Source: DATBLE01 sp050258035 (GTDB taxonomy: Bacteria > Actinomycetota > Thermoleophilia > Gaiellales > Gaiellaceae). Taken from it: 24,766 nucleotides of DNA. Of the stretch, positions 15,082 through 22,568 are shown one piece after another (the stretch's first letter is position 1; each line of letters begins with the position of its first letter). The translations under genes were made by a program, and so were the position numbers. The stretch lies in assembly GCA_050258035.1 (NCBI GenBank), contig JBLMYA010000046.1, positions 1 to 24,766 on the forward strand. The letters run 5' to 3'. The notes beneath the pieces are model-generated. The model had not been told where the DNA came from. It did no database searches and worked only from the letters and a program-made list of their open reading frames with translations.

Positions 15082-15632
15082 TGAGCGACCACCCCGCACG
15101 CCCGAGGCGCGAGGTCTGGGCGAGGCGCGTGCTGATCGGCATCGGTGCGATCGTCGTCCTGATCGGCGCTGGTTTCCTCGGCGCGGCTTTCCTCCCCCGT
15201 TGGTGGTCTCACCGCGTCGGAGACCAGGTGAACGGCAGCATCGGCGGCGGAGTCGCCGTCGGCCTCTTTTACGGATTCGTCTTCACCGCGTTGCCGCTCG
15301 CCGTCCTCTACTACGCCTTCTCGAAGCGCCGGCAGTGGAAGACGTGGGGCATCCTCTTCGCCTGCGCGATCCTGCTCGCCGTGCCGAACCTGCTGACGCT
15401 CGGGATCGTCCTCGGGCGCGGCAACGCCTCACACGCCGGCGAACGCACGCTGGACGTCGAGGCGCCGGCTTTTCGGAGCGCCACCCTCGCAGGGGCGATT
15501 CTCGCCCTGATCGCGTTCGCGCTGCTCCTCTACCTCCTGGGTGCCCGACGCCGGGCGCACGACGAGCTCGAACGCCTGCGCGACGAACTGAGGCAGATGA
15601 AGGAAACGACCCCGCCCCCGGCGAGCCCGTAG
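15081..15632 (+). CDS. Multi-pass membrane protein of unknown function
   Basis: This encodes 183 residues from the ATG at 15081, where a -10-like GATAAT suggests leaderless translation. About four membrane helices are visible: residues 17-38 (VLIGIGAIVVLIGAGFLGAAFL), about 54-78 (IGGGVAVGLFYGFVFTALPLAV), about 88-112 (WGILFACAILLAVPNLLTLGIVL) and about 134-153 (ATLAGAILALIAFALLLYLL). The short cytoplasmic C-terminus is charged and helical (RRRAHDELERLRDELRQMKE) and may form a coiled coil, ending in a Pro-rich tail. An acidic extracellular loop lies before the last helix. I recognise no family and no catalytic motif. It converges with the dodecin gene 44 nt downstream. Confidence 0.75.
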   Translation: MSDHPARPRREVWARRVLIGIGAIVVLIGAGFLGAAFLPRWWSHRVGDQVNGSIGGGVAVGLFYGFVFTALPLAVLYYAFSKRRQWKTWGILFACAILLAVPNLLTLGIVLGRGNASHAGERTLDVEAPAFRSATLAGAILALIAFALLLYLLGARRRAHDELERLRDELRQMKETTPPPASP

Positions 15633-15676
15633 GCCATGCCCGACCTCCGCGACGCCGATCTCGATCGACCGGTTGC

Positions 15677-15877
15677 CTACTCGAGCACGAACGTGATCCG
15701 CAGCGTTACGCGGTAGGCGACGATCTCGCCGTTCTCGACATCGACCTTCTGCTCGGACACCCACGCACCCTTGATGTCGCGGAGCGTCTCTCCGCTCCGC
15801 TGGATCCCGACGCGGACCGCGTCCTCGAAGCTTTCCGACGAGGACGCAGTCACCTCGACCACCTTCGCAACCGACAC
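15677..15877 (-). CDS. Dodecin family flavin-binding protein
   Basis: This encodes 66 residues, the normal dodecin length, from a GTG at 15875-15877 with GGAGG close upstream. The sequence VAKVVEVTASSSESFEDAVRVGI, then ETLRDIKGAWVSEQKVDVENGEI, then YRVTLRITFVLE follows the beta-alpha-beta-beta dodecin fold. The conserved Trp (GAWV) that stacks against the flavin ring is present. Dodecins form hollow dodecamers in the cytoplasm that store or buffer FMN, riboflavin or CoA/FMN. It is monocistronic, with about 170 nt to the divergent BioY gene. Confidence 0.93.
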   Translation of the reverse strand: MSVAKVVEVTASSSESFEDAVRVGIQRSGETLRDIKGAWVSEQKVDVENGEIVAYRVTLRITFVLE

Positions 15878-16011
15878 CTGTCCTCCCTTCTCGTGCGGAT
15901 CGGACGTCTGCCTGACTCGTTCGAGCGTCGAGCAAGGCCCACGGCTGACTGCCCGGAGATCCTATTGGACGCGCGGGGTCGGGCAGGGTGGTCGGACGGG
16001 AAGGCAGCCGC

Positions 16012-16047
16012 TTTACTCGTTGAAGTCGAGTCGCTAGGGTCGCCGGG
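16012..16047 (+). promoter_or_regulatory. Promoter of bioY, leaderless type
   Basis: TTTACT (16012-16017) and TAGGGT (16035-16040) are exactly 17 bp apart. The -10 box ends 7 nt before the ATG at 16048, so transcription should begin at or next to the start codon. No Shine-Dalgarno is present. I see no biotin-regulator operator. Confidence 0.5.
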
Positions 16048-16662
16048 ATGACCGGGATGGTCGCCGCCGTCAGGACCCGGGGAGGGCCCGCCACCACCCT
16101 CGTCCCTCGCCTGGACGCCCTCACCGACGTGCTGTTCGTCGTCGCGGGAACGGCGCTCGTCGCCGGGGCCGCCCAGGTCTCGATCTCGCTCCCGTTCACC
16201 CCGGTGCCGATCACCGGCCAGACGTTCGCAGTCCTGCTCGTCGGCGCGGCCCTCGGGACGGTCCGCGGCTGCGCAAGCCTCCTGCTCTACCTCGTCGTCG
16301 GGATCGCCGGCGCCCCGGTCTACGCCGACCACGCCCACGGATGGTCGGTGGTCACCTCGGCGAGCGGCGGCTACCTGGTGGGCTTCGTGCTGGCGGCCGC
16401 CGGCACCGGGTTCCTCGCCGAGCACCGCTGGGACCGCCGGCTCTCCTCCTCGATCAGCCTGATGCTCACCGGCAACGTGATCGTCTACCTGGTCGGCCTT
16501 CCCTGGCTCGCAGCCGTCCTGCACACCGGCCTGAAGAGGACCCTCGAGCTCGGGCTCTACCCCTTCGTCCCCGGTGACATCTTCAAGCTCTACCTCGCCG
16601 CCGCGCTGCTCCCGACCGCCTGGAGGGTCGCCCGTAGACCCGAGCCCGACGGTCACGCGTGA
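16048..16662 (+). CDS. bioY: BioY biotin transporter (ECF S component)
   Basis: This encodes 204 residues from the ATG at 16048. About six membrane helices are visible. BioY signatures include ISLPFTPVPITGQTFAVLLVGAALG, the membrane stretch LLLYLVVGIAGAPVYAD, SGGYLVGFVLAAAGTGFLAEHRWDR and the C-terminal LGLYPFVPGDIFKLYLAAALLPTAWR with its conserved PGD. BioY binds biotin at the outer face of the membrane and works alone or with the shared ECF module EcfA/EcfT. No EcfA or EcfT gene is adjacent, so it would use modules encoded elsewhere or act alone. The first 25 residues are a variable extension. A leaderless promoter precedes it. Confidence 0.95.
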   Translation: MTGMVAAVRTRGGPATTLVPRLDALTDVLFVVAGTALVAGAAQVSISLPFTPVPITGQTFAVLLVGAALGTVRGCASLLLYLVVGIAGAPVYADHAHGWSVVTSASGGYLVGFVLAAAGTGFLAEHRWDRRLSSSISLMLTGNVIVYLVGLPWLAAVLHTGLKRTLELGLYPFVPGDIFKLYLAAALLPTAWRVARRPEPDGHA

Positions 16663-16860
16663 CCGCGGGCTGGGTGCGGCCGGCTCCGATACCAGCGGAC
16701 GGGACTGCCGGTTCTTCGCCGCCGCCACGTACGCCGGCATGAGCGAGGCGGTCGGCGGCGGGCGGACGACCGCGCCGGCCTGCGTCGCGCGCCCTGCGCC
16801 CGTGGCGCCAGGCTGACGGATCGGGCAGTTGCCCGCCCGTCTTGCGAATCGGCCCTTGGC

Positions 16861-16873
16861 TAGGGTTCGGTAG
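16861..16873 (+). promoter_or_regulatory. -10 box for leaderless expression of the DksA-like gene
   Basis: TAGGGT (16861-16866), the same hexamer as at bioY, ends 6 nt before the GTG at 16873. No ribosome-binding site is present. A perfect 6-bp dyad, CGGGCA-GT-TGCCCG (16822-16835), lies 25 nt upstream of the hexamer and could be an operator. Confidence 0.45.
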
Positions 16874-17214
16874 TGGATCCCGGCCGCGCCCAAGAGCTGC
16901 TGCAGGCCGAGCGTCGGCGGATCGAGCGCGCGCTCCGGCGGCTCCAGCACGAGAACGACGGCGAACCGGCCGACGAGTACGACCCGGCGAACCTTGCCGC
17001 CGACCTCTACCAGGACGAGTTCGACGAGGGCGTGCAGGCGGATCTTCGCGACCAGCTCGCCGCCGTCGAACGAGCCGAGCAACGGCTGGCCGCGGGAACC
17101 TACGGCCTGTCGGTCGAAAGCGGGGAGCCGATCCCCGACGGGCGCCTGGAGGCGTTCCCGACCGCGGAGCGGACGGCGGCGGAGCAGGAGCGCTTCGAGC
17201 GGGGCGGACGCTAA
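16873..17214 (+). CDS. TraR/DksA-like protein lacking the zinc-finger cysteines
   Basis: This encodes 113 residues from a GTG at 16873. Residues about 3-75 form a charged helical hairpin (RAQELLQAERRRIERALRRL, then DLRDQLAAVERAEQRLAAG) as in DksA/TraR. The next segment, GTYGLSVESGEPIPDGRLEAFPTAERT, aligns with the family zinc finger (GTYGxCxxCGxPIxxxRLEAxPxAxxC). The Cys positions are Ser, Ser and other residues, so no C4 zinc site can form. Cys-less relatives are known among actinobacteria. DksA-type proteins enter the RNA polymerase secondary channel. Whether this one does is unknown, but an acidic YDPANLAADLYQDEFDEG segment lies near the hairpin middle. It has a leaderless-type start. Confidence 0.78.
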   Translation: MDPGRAQELLQAERRRIERALRRLQHENDGEPADEYDPANLAADLYQDEFDEGVQADLRDQLAAVERAEQRLAAGTYGLSVESGEPIPDGRLEAFPTAERTAAEQERFERGGR

Positions 17215-17323
17215 CGGGTTCCAGCGCGGGGTGGTCCGCTGGACGGCCGGCCTGCTCGCCTACCTGGCCTCGCTCACCGAGGGCTACCCGCCGTTCAGCG
17301 TCGATACCGGCCCGAGCGCCTGA
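17213..17323 (+). pseudogene. C-terminal remnant of a DUF4389 membrane protein
   Basis: Directly after the DksA-like gene, a 36-codon frame reads NGFQRGVVRWTAGLLAYLAS, then LTEGYPPFSVDTGPSA and a stop at 17321-17323. It matches the end of DUF4389 proteins (GVLRWxxRVxAYxxLLTDxYPPFSL). The rest of the protein, normally 100 or more residues with membrane helices, is absent because the space upstream is filled by another gene. There is no start codon or ribosome-binding site. It looks like the scar of a deletion. Confidence 0.5.
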
Positions 17324-17402
17324 AACCAGGTCGGCACGGGCCGCCGACGCGTCTCGGCCCGGGCGAGAGCCCTCGGTAGTTCGCCACCGACTGTTTCCGG
17401 GT

Positions 17403-17418
17403 GCCGCCGGATGGCGGC
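17403..17418 (+). promoter_or_regulatory. Hairpin upstream of the flavin-reductase-like gene
   Basis: GCCGCC and GGCGGC form a perfect 6-bp stem with a GGAT loop, 27 nt before the ATG at 17446. A second dyad, TCTCG-N7-CGAGA, lies at 17352-17368. Either could be an operator or a leader structure. No promoter hexamers are clear. Confidence 0.3.
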
Positions 17419-17445
17419 CGGTGCCTCCCATGAGAGCCTTGGGCC

Positions 17446-18069
17446 ATGGCCACGCTGCATCCGTCGGCCGCCTCGGCGGCCGGTGAGCTGATCGAGGTGT
17501 CCGCAGGCCCTGGATTGTGGGAGCGCGTGTTCGCCGTCGCCCCGCTGGTGCTCGTCGGTACGAAGGAGGGCGAGGGCTACGACTTCGCGCCCAAGCACAT
17601 GGCGATGCCTCTTGGCCAGGAGAGCTACTACTGCTTCGTCTGCAGTCCGCGGCACGCGACCTACCAGAACGTCCTCGCCCATCCGCAGTTCACCGTCAAC
17701 GTTCCGCGGCCCGAGCAGGTCCTCGAGTCGAGCCTTGCGGCCGGCGGCCGGTCGGCCGGTGGAGCGAAGCCGACGCTCGCCGCCCTGGCGACCGTCCCGG
17801 CCCGGGCGGTGGAGGTTCCGCTGCTCGCGGGCTGCAGCCTGGCGCTCGAGTGCGAGCTGGACCGGATCCTGGACGGCTTCGGCGAGAACAGCCTGGTCGT
17901 CGGCCGGGTGGTGGCCGCAGCGGCCGCCCGCGACGCGCTGCGCGGGGCCGAGGTGGACGACGCCGATCTCGTCCACCGGCTCGGCCTGTTCGCCTACCTC
18001 GCGCCCGGCCGCTTCGCCGTCGTTCGCGAAAGCCACGGCTTCCCGTATCCGTTCGACTTCCGTCGCTAG
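17446..18069 (+). CDS. Flavin reductase-like (FMN-binding split-barrel) protein
   Basis: This encodes 207 residues from the ATG at 17446. PLVLVGTKEGEGYDFAPKHMAMPLG, then YYCFVCSPRHATYQNVLAHPQFTVNVPRPEQVLESSLAAGG, is the pattern of the flavin reductase/flavoredoxin split-barrel family: substrate-loop H-M-A-M, a strand with C-S-P-R, and the F-T-V-N-V/P core. The C-terminal part (ALECELDRILDGFGENSLVVGRVVAAAA) completes the barrel, and the protein ends FPYPFDFRR. Members bind FMN and reduce flavins with NAD(P)H or act as oxidoreductases; the substrate here is unknown. It lies 2 nt upstream of the M20/ATP-grasp gene, so the two are probably co-transcribed. Confidence 0.85.
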   Translation: MATLHPSAASAAGELIEVSAGPGLWERVFAVAPLVLVGTKEGEGYDFAPKHMAMPLGQESYYCFVCSPRHATYQNVLAHPQFTVNVPRPEQVLESSLAAGGRSAGGAKPTLAALATVPARAVEVPLLAGCSLALECELDRILDGFGENSLVVGRVVAAAAARDALRGAEVDDADLVHRLGLFAYLAPGRFAVVRESHGFPYPFDFRR

Positions 18070-18071
18070 CG

Positions 18072-20132
18072 ATGCCTGCTCCGAGCGCCGGCCGGTTGCT
18101 GCTCTGGCTCGACGAGCGTCGGGAGGAGATGGTCGCGCTGCTCGAGCGTCTCGTGCGAGCCGAGTCACCGTCCGGCGACGTCGGTGCGCAGGCTGCCGTG
18201 TTCGGGATCCTCGCCACCGAGTTGGAGGAGGCCGGGTACGCCGTGCGCCACGTGAACGGCCGTGGATGTGGCGATCATCTCTACGCACGCCCGCTGCGCC
18301 GCCGCAGGGGCGACCCCCGCCAGCTCCTCGTCGGGCACATGGACACGGTGTGGCCGGTCGGGACGCTGGCAGAGATGCCGCTCCGCCGCGAGAGGGGGCT
18401 GCTGTACGGCCCGGGTACGGCGGACATGAAGGGCGGCCTCGTCGAGATCGTCTTCGCGCTTCGCGCCCTGGACGAACTCGGCCTGTCGCCTCCCGCCACG
18501 CCGGTCGTGCTCGTCAACAGCGACGAGGAGATCGGCAGCGTCGACTCGACGGCGATCATCCGGCGGCTCGCACGCGGCGCGGCTCGGGCATTCGTGCTCG
18601 AGGCGGGCGAGGGGCCGGGCGGCGATCTGAAGATCTCGCGCAAGGGGCTCGGCCGGTTCACGGTCACGATCCGAGGTCGGCCGGCCCACGCCGGGGCCGA
18701 CCCGGAGCACGGGGTGAGCGCGATCCTCGAGCTCTCGCATCAGGTGCAGCGCCTCTTCGAGCTGAACGATCCGGCGCACGGGATCACCGTCAACGTCGGC
18801 ACGATCGACGGAGGGCTGCAACCGAACGTGGTTGCGCCGGAGGCGACTGCGATCGTCGATGTCCGCGTGCCGACGCGGACCGCCGCCCGCGACATCGAGC
18901 GTGCAATGCAGAAGCTCACGCCGGTGCTCGAGGGCGCCACCATCGACGTGGAAGGAGGCTTCCGCCGCCAGCCGATGGAGGCGCTGCCCCGCAATCGCTC
19001 CTTGCTGGCGGCTGCAAGACGGTTCGGTTACGAGCTCGGGATCGACGTCGAGGACGCCGGCTTGGTCGGGGGCGGCTCGGATGCGAACACGACGAGCATG
19101 TACACGGCCACGCTCGACGGGCTCGGGCCGATCGGCGGAGGGTCGCATGGCAGCGACGAGCGGATCGACGCCACCCGGCTGCCCGAACGGACTGCGCTCC
19201 TCGCGCTCCTTCTGCTCGCGCCCCTCGATCACCCGGCGACCGCGCGCTCCCGGGGTCGCGGCACGAGGAGGCTTCCTCCGGTCTCCACCCGGGTCGCCCT
19301 GGTCGGGACGGACGCGAGCGGGACGAACGTCGAGATCGTCGCGGCGTGGCGCGCCCTCGCCATCGCCACCGTGCTCGCCGCCGCGACCGCGGTCGCGTCG
19401 GGCCACCGGCAGGGCGACGTCGTGCTCGGACGCCTCGACATCCTGCCCACGATGCTGGGCGTCGAGCCCGGGCTGCTCGAGCTGTTCATGCTCGAACGGC
19501 GCGGCGTCCGCGTGCTGAACCCGGCGTTCGCGCTGGCCGCCGCACACGACAAGCTCCTGACCGCCCGCCTGCTCGCCTACGCCGGGCTGCCCCACCCCCG
19601 CACCGAGCACCTCCGCCGGCCCGGCGACCCGATCAGCATCGAGCCGCCTGTCGTTCTCAAGCCCCGGTTGGGTAGCTGGGGACTCGACGTCTTCCGCTGC
19701 GACACGTGGGCGGAGTTCCACCTCCGTCTCGACGAGATCCAGACGAGGGCGTGGTTCCGCCGGCAGGGAGTACTCGTCCAGGAGTTCGTTCCTCCGGTCG
19801 GCCAGGATCTGCGTCTCCTCGTCGCCGGCGGTCGTCTCGTCGGCGCGGTCCGTCGCACCGCCGGGCCGGGCGAATGGCGGACGAACGTCAGCCTCGGAGG
19901 AACGAAGTCGCCGACCCTCCCGCCTCCCGCAGCCTGCTCGCTCGCACTTGCAGCGGCCGCGGCGCTGCGCGCCGACCTCGTCAGCGTCGATCTGCTCCCG
20001 TGCGGGGACGACTACACCGTGATCGAGCTCAACGGTGCAGCCGATTTCAACGCCACCTACTCGCTTCCGGGTCGGGACGTCTTTCACGCCGCAGCCACTG
20101 CGCTGGGGCTCCTACGGCGGTTCACCGCCTGA
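18072..20132 (+). CDS. Fusion of M20 carboxypeptidase and RimK/LysX-type ATP-grasp ligase
   Basis: This encodes 686 residues in one uninterrupted frame from the ATG at 18072. Residues 1 to about 385 are an M20 metallopeptidase of the CPG2/glutamate-carboxypeptidase type: H89 and D91 in GHMDTVWP, D118 in GPGTADMKGG, E152/E153 in NSDEEIGS, and late GGGSDANTTS and GGGSHGSDE motifs. All di-zinc ligands appear present. After a linker of about 20 residues (PATARSRGRGTRRLPP), residues about 404-686 are an ATP-grasp ligase: STRVALVGTDASG, HDKLLTARLLAYAGLP, VVLKPRLGSWGLDVFR, VLVQEFVPPVGQDLRLLV, the NVSLGG loop and ELNGAADF with Mg ligands E652 and N654. M20 enzymes hydrolyse amide bonds and RimK-type enzymes form them. 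The ligase half begins Val-Ser-Thr-Arg (GTC codon), as if a former start codon had been lost. Confidence 0.82.
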   Translation: MPAPSAGRLLLWLDERREEMVALLERLVRAESPSGDVGAQAAVFGILATELEEAGYAVRHVNGRGCGDHLYARPLRRRRGDPRQLLVGHMDTVWPVGTLAEMPLRRERGLLYGPGTADMKGGLVEIVFALRALDELGLSPPATPVVLVNSDEEIGSVDSTAIIRRLARGAARAFVLEAGEGPGGDLKISRKGLGRFTVTIRGRPAHAGADPEHGVSAILELSHQVQRLFELNDPAHGITVNVGTIDGGLQPNVVAPEATAIVDVRVPTRTAARDIERAMQKLTPVLEGATIDVEGGFRRQPMEALPRNRSLLAAARRFGYELGIDVEDAGLVGGGSDANTTSMYTATLDGLGPIGGGSHGSDERIDATRLPERTALLALLLLAPLDHPATARSRGRGTRRLPPVSTRVALVGTDASGTNVEIVAAWRALAIATVLAAATAVASGHRQGDVVLGRLDILPTMLGVEPGLLELFMLERRGVRVLNPAFALAAAHDKLLTARLLAYAGLPHPRTEHLRRPGDPISIEPPVVLKPRLGSWGLDVFRCDTWAEFHLRLDEIQTRAWFRRQGVLVQEFVPPVGQDLRLLVAGGRLVGAVRRTAGPGEWRTNVSLGGTKSPTLPPPAACSLALAAAAALRADLVSVDLLPCGDDYTVIELNGAADFNATYSLPGRDVFHAAATALGLLRRFTA

Positions 20133-20147
20133 GGTGCGCCGGGCCGT

Positions 20148-20882
20148 TCAGTACTCGTCGTGGCGGCGGATCCACATCTGGAAGAACTCGCCTTCGTCCC
20201 GTCCCCTCGGCGCCCGGTCGAGGATCGGGTAGTAGCCCATCAGGAACTCGAGGCCACGGGCCGTGGTCGAATAGGTCTGGTACACGATCTCGTCCTCGAG
20301 GACGAAGGCGCTGAACCCGGGGCCTTCCGTCAGGTAGCCGAGGACGTCCGTGCCCGTCTCGCGTGCATTGCGGGCGACGATCGGCGGCAGGCTCTCGAGC
20401 CTGGGCTCGATCGCCTCGCGCGTCGCCTCCTCGCTGCTCGAGAAACCGAGGTCGACGTTGAAGTCGGTGTTGGCCGACGAGGCCCAGGGGATGCTCCAGC
20501 CCATGCGGCGCCTGTATGCCTCGAGCTTCTCGAGCGGCGCCTGCGAGACGAGGAGCATCGTCACGTCGCGCGCGTTCAGATGCGGGACGAGGCGGTCGAG
20601 GCCGTCCGCGATCGACGAGTTGGTCGGACAGCCGGCCCGATAGCTCGGTCCGAACATGAAGTGGTAGACGAGCAGCTGGCTGCGGCCGCCGAATAGCTCC
20701 GCGAGAGTGGGCGTGCCGCCGTCGGTGTCGAAGCGGTACTCCTTCTCGACCTGGACCCACGGCAGCTCGCGCCGCCGCTGGGCCAGCTCGTCGCCCAGCC
20801 GGGTGTGCTCCTTCTCCCGAGCGAGCAGCTCCTTGCGAGCGGCGGCCCACTCCTCGCTGCTCACGACCTGGTGATCGGTCAT
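20148..20882 (-). CDS. DUF899 family thioredoxin-like protein
   Basis: This encodes 244 residues from the ATG at 20880-20882, with AAAGGAG just upstream on the minus strand. Longer readings to 21062 add low-complexity sequence without support. EEWAAARKELLAREKEHTRLGDELAQRRRELPWVQVEKEYRF is the standard DUF899 N-terminus. TLAELFGGRSQLLVYHFMFGPSYRAGCPTNSSIADGLD has a single Cys where thioredoxin folds carry the active site. VTMLLVSQAPLEKLEAYRRRMGW and YSTTARGLEFLMGYYPILDRAPRGR follow. The family is thought to be thioredoxin-like and cytosolic with unknown substrate. It converges with the M20/ATP-grasp gene (15 nt) and is divergent from the ABC importer. Confidence 0.92.
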   Translation of the reverse strand: MTDHQVVSSEEWAAARKELLAREKEHTRLGDELAQRRRELPWVQVEKEYRFDTDGGTPTLAELFGGRSQLLVYHFMFGPSYRAGCPTNSSIADGLDRLVPHLNARDVTMLLVSQAPLEKLEAYRRRMGWSIPWASSANTDFNVDLGFSSSEEATREAIEPRLESLPPIVARNARETGTDVLGYLTEGPGFSAFVLEDEIVYQTYSTTARGLEFLMGYYPILDRAPRGRDEGEFFQMWIRRHDEY

Positions 20883-21208
20883 CGGGCTCTCCTTTCGGCG
20901 CAACGGCATCACCGGTGACGACGCCGGCCGACGGCGAAACTCATCGGCCGGGTCGCGGTGCGCTGTATCCGGGCTCGGGCTGCCAGTCGGGGCAGGCGAG
21001 CGCACCGGCCACTCTCGCCTTCCCGGCGCCGAGCGCTTCCGGTTTTGCCTGGGGCCTGGCACCGACGAGGAGGGCCGTCCAGGAGAGCTTTCGGCACGGT
21101 GAGCTTGTATCGACCGTCTTTCCTGACGGAGTTCGAGGTTGTAGGGTCCAGCATTGCTTCCCTATCGCATGCTCGACACCAGCAGGACCTCGAGTGAGAA
21201 AGGACGTG
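20883..21208. promoter_or_regulatory. Divergent intergenic region between DUF899 and the ABC importer
   Basis: These 326 bp hold no credible gene. A perfect 10-bp palindrome TCACCGGTGA lies at 20909-20918. An 8-bp inverted repeat CCGGCCGA/TCGGCCGG with a 12-nt loop lies at 20924-20951. A CCGTC-N6-GACGG dyad lies at 21114-21129. TAGGGT at 21142-21147 is a -10 candidate for the importer. It would give a leader of about 60 nt that includes the ribosome-binding site AAAGGA (21199-21204). The dyad just upstream of that -10 is well placed for a repressor. No -35 is convincing. Confidence 0.4.
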
Positions 21209-21214
21209 ATGCTC

Positions 21215-22555
21215 ATGAAGCGCCGTTCTCTGATCTTCGTCACCGGACTCGTTCTTCTCTTGGCGCTCGTCGCCACGCTGAGCGTCTCCGCTGGGACGAC
21301 CCGATCGGGGGCGACGGCAGTCGCAGCCCCTCCGGTTCCGAACGCGAAGGCGATCAAGGCCAAGTACGGAGGCCAATCGATCACGTTCATCGGCGACTCG
21401 GTCGGCGGTGGGCACGCGCGCGACATGGCGCTCGCGACGCGGTTCTCGAAGGCTACGGGCATCAAGGTCAAGGTCGTGCCCCATCCGACCGCGTCGGACG
21501 CCTCCTACTCGCAGCTCGCGCGGGTGTTCACCTCGCACGGATCCTCGTTCGACGTGGCGATGATCGACGTGGTCTGGCCGGGCGCGTTCGCCCCGTACCT
21601 CGTCGACCTGAAGCCGAAGCTCGGCAAGCAGGCCAAGCTCCATGCCGCGGGCATCGTCGCCAACGACACGGTCGGCGGTCGCCTGGTCGCCATGCCGTGG
21701 TTCGGCGACTTCGGGATCCTCTACTACCGGACCGACCTGCTGCAGAAGTACGGCTACACGGACCCGCCCACGTCCTGGAGCGCGCTCTTCGCGATGGCGA
21801 AGAAGATCCAGGACGGCGAGCAGGCGTCCAACCCGCAGTTCTCCGGCTTCGTCTTCCAGGGGAACAGCTACGAGGGACTCACCTGCGACGCGCTCGAGTG
21901 GATCGCCTCCTCGGGCGGCGGCCAGTTCATCGACGGCGGCAAGGTCACGATCAACAATCCCAAGGCGGCGGCGATCCTCGACCTGTTCCGCGCGAACATC
22001 GGAGTGACCACACCGCGCGGCGTGACCTCGTACCAGGAGGGTGAGGCGCACACCGCGTTCGTCACCGGCAACGCGGCGTTCATGCGCAACTGGCCGTACG
22101 CCTACTCGATCGCGGCCGACCCGAAGCAGTCGAAGGTCGTGGGCAAGTTCAGCGTCACCGTGCTGCCGCACGGCGCCGGCGGCCACTCCGTCGGCACCGT
22201 GGGCGGCTGGCAGCTCGCGGTCAACAAGTACTCGAAGCACCAGGACGCGGCGATCGAGTTCGTCCGGTACATGACGAGCCCGGCCGTGGAGAGGTTCGAC
22301 GCGATCACCAACACGAACGTTCCCACGATCCCGGCAGTGGCCAAGGATCCGGCCGTGGTGAAGGCGAATCCGTACCTCAAGCCGCAGATCGCAACGGTCG
22401 CGCGCGTCACGCGTCCGGCGCGGTACCTGGGCACCCACTACAACGAGGGCTCGAAGGACATCTACCAGGGGATCAGTCAGATCCTCAACGGTGCGTCCGC
22501 GAGCAGCGTGCTGCCGTCGATCCAGTCGAAACTGGAGCAGCTCGTCAAGAAGTAG
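21215..22555 (+). CDS. ABC-transporter solute-binding protein, carbohydrate type
   Basis: This encodes 446 residues from the ATG at 21215, 10 nt after AAAGGA. An ATG at 21209 in the same frame is only 4 nt away and less likely. A Sec signal peptide (KRRSLIFVTGLVLLLALVATLSVSAG) is followed by a mature protein of the family-1 extracellular solute-binding fold. Typical parts are ARDMALATRFSKATGIKVKVVPHP, FDVAMIDVVWPGAFAPYLVDLKPKL, GRLVAMPWFGDFGILYYRTDLLQKYGY, WSALFAMAKKIQDGE and GGWQLAVNKYSKHQDAAIEFVRYMTSP. No lipobox Cys is visible, so membrane attachment is not explained. The permeases that follow indicate import of a sugar or oligosaccharide; the ligand is not deducible from sequence alone. 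Confidence 0.93.
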   Translation: MKRRSLIFVTGLVLLLALVATLSVSAGTTRSGATAVAAPPVPNAKAIKAKYGGQSITFIGDSVGGGHARDMALATRFSKATGIKVKVVPHPTASDASYSQLARVFTSHGSSFDVAMIDVVWPGAFAPYLVDLKPKLGKQAKLHAAGIVANDTVGGRLVAMPWFGDFGILYYRTDLLQKYGYTDPPTSWSALFAMAKKIQDGEQASNPQFSGFVFQGNSYEGLTCDALEWIASSGGGQFIDGGKVTINNPKAAAILDLFRANIGVTTPRGVTSYQEGEAHTAFVTGNAAFMRNWPYAYSIAADPKQSKVVGKFSVTVLPHGAGGHSVGTVGGWQLAVNKYSKHQDAAIEFVRYMTSPAVERFDAITNTNVPTIPAVAKDPAVVKANPYLKPQIATVARVTRPARYLGTHYNEGSKDIYQGISQILNGASASSVLPSIQSKLEQLVKK

Positions 22556-22568
22556 GCGAGCCTGATCC

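Noticed and set aside
13195..15099. Minus-strand open frame of 634 codons opposite the antiporter
   Set aside because: Composition is typical of an antisense shadow, and it spans both a good gene and a pseudogene without any domain.
16663..16860. Possible small gene between bioY and the DksA-like gene
   Set aside because: The open frame there is a continuation of a shadow of bioY, with no ribosome-binding site and no recognisable sequence.
17612..19675. Alternative plus-strand frame of 687 codons overlapping the flavin-reductase-like and M20 genes
   Set aside because: Arg/Ala/Pro-rich frame-shifted translation with no motifs; the other frames carry the catalytic residues.
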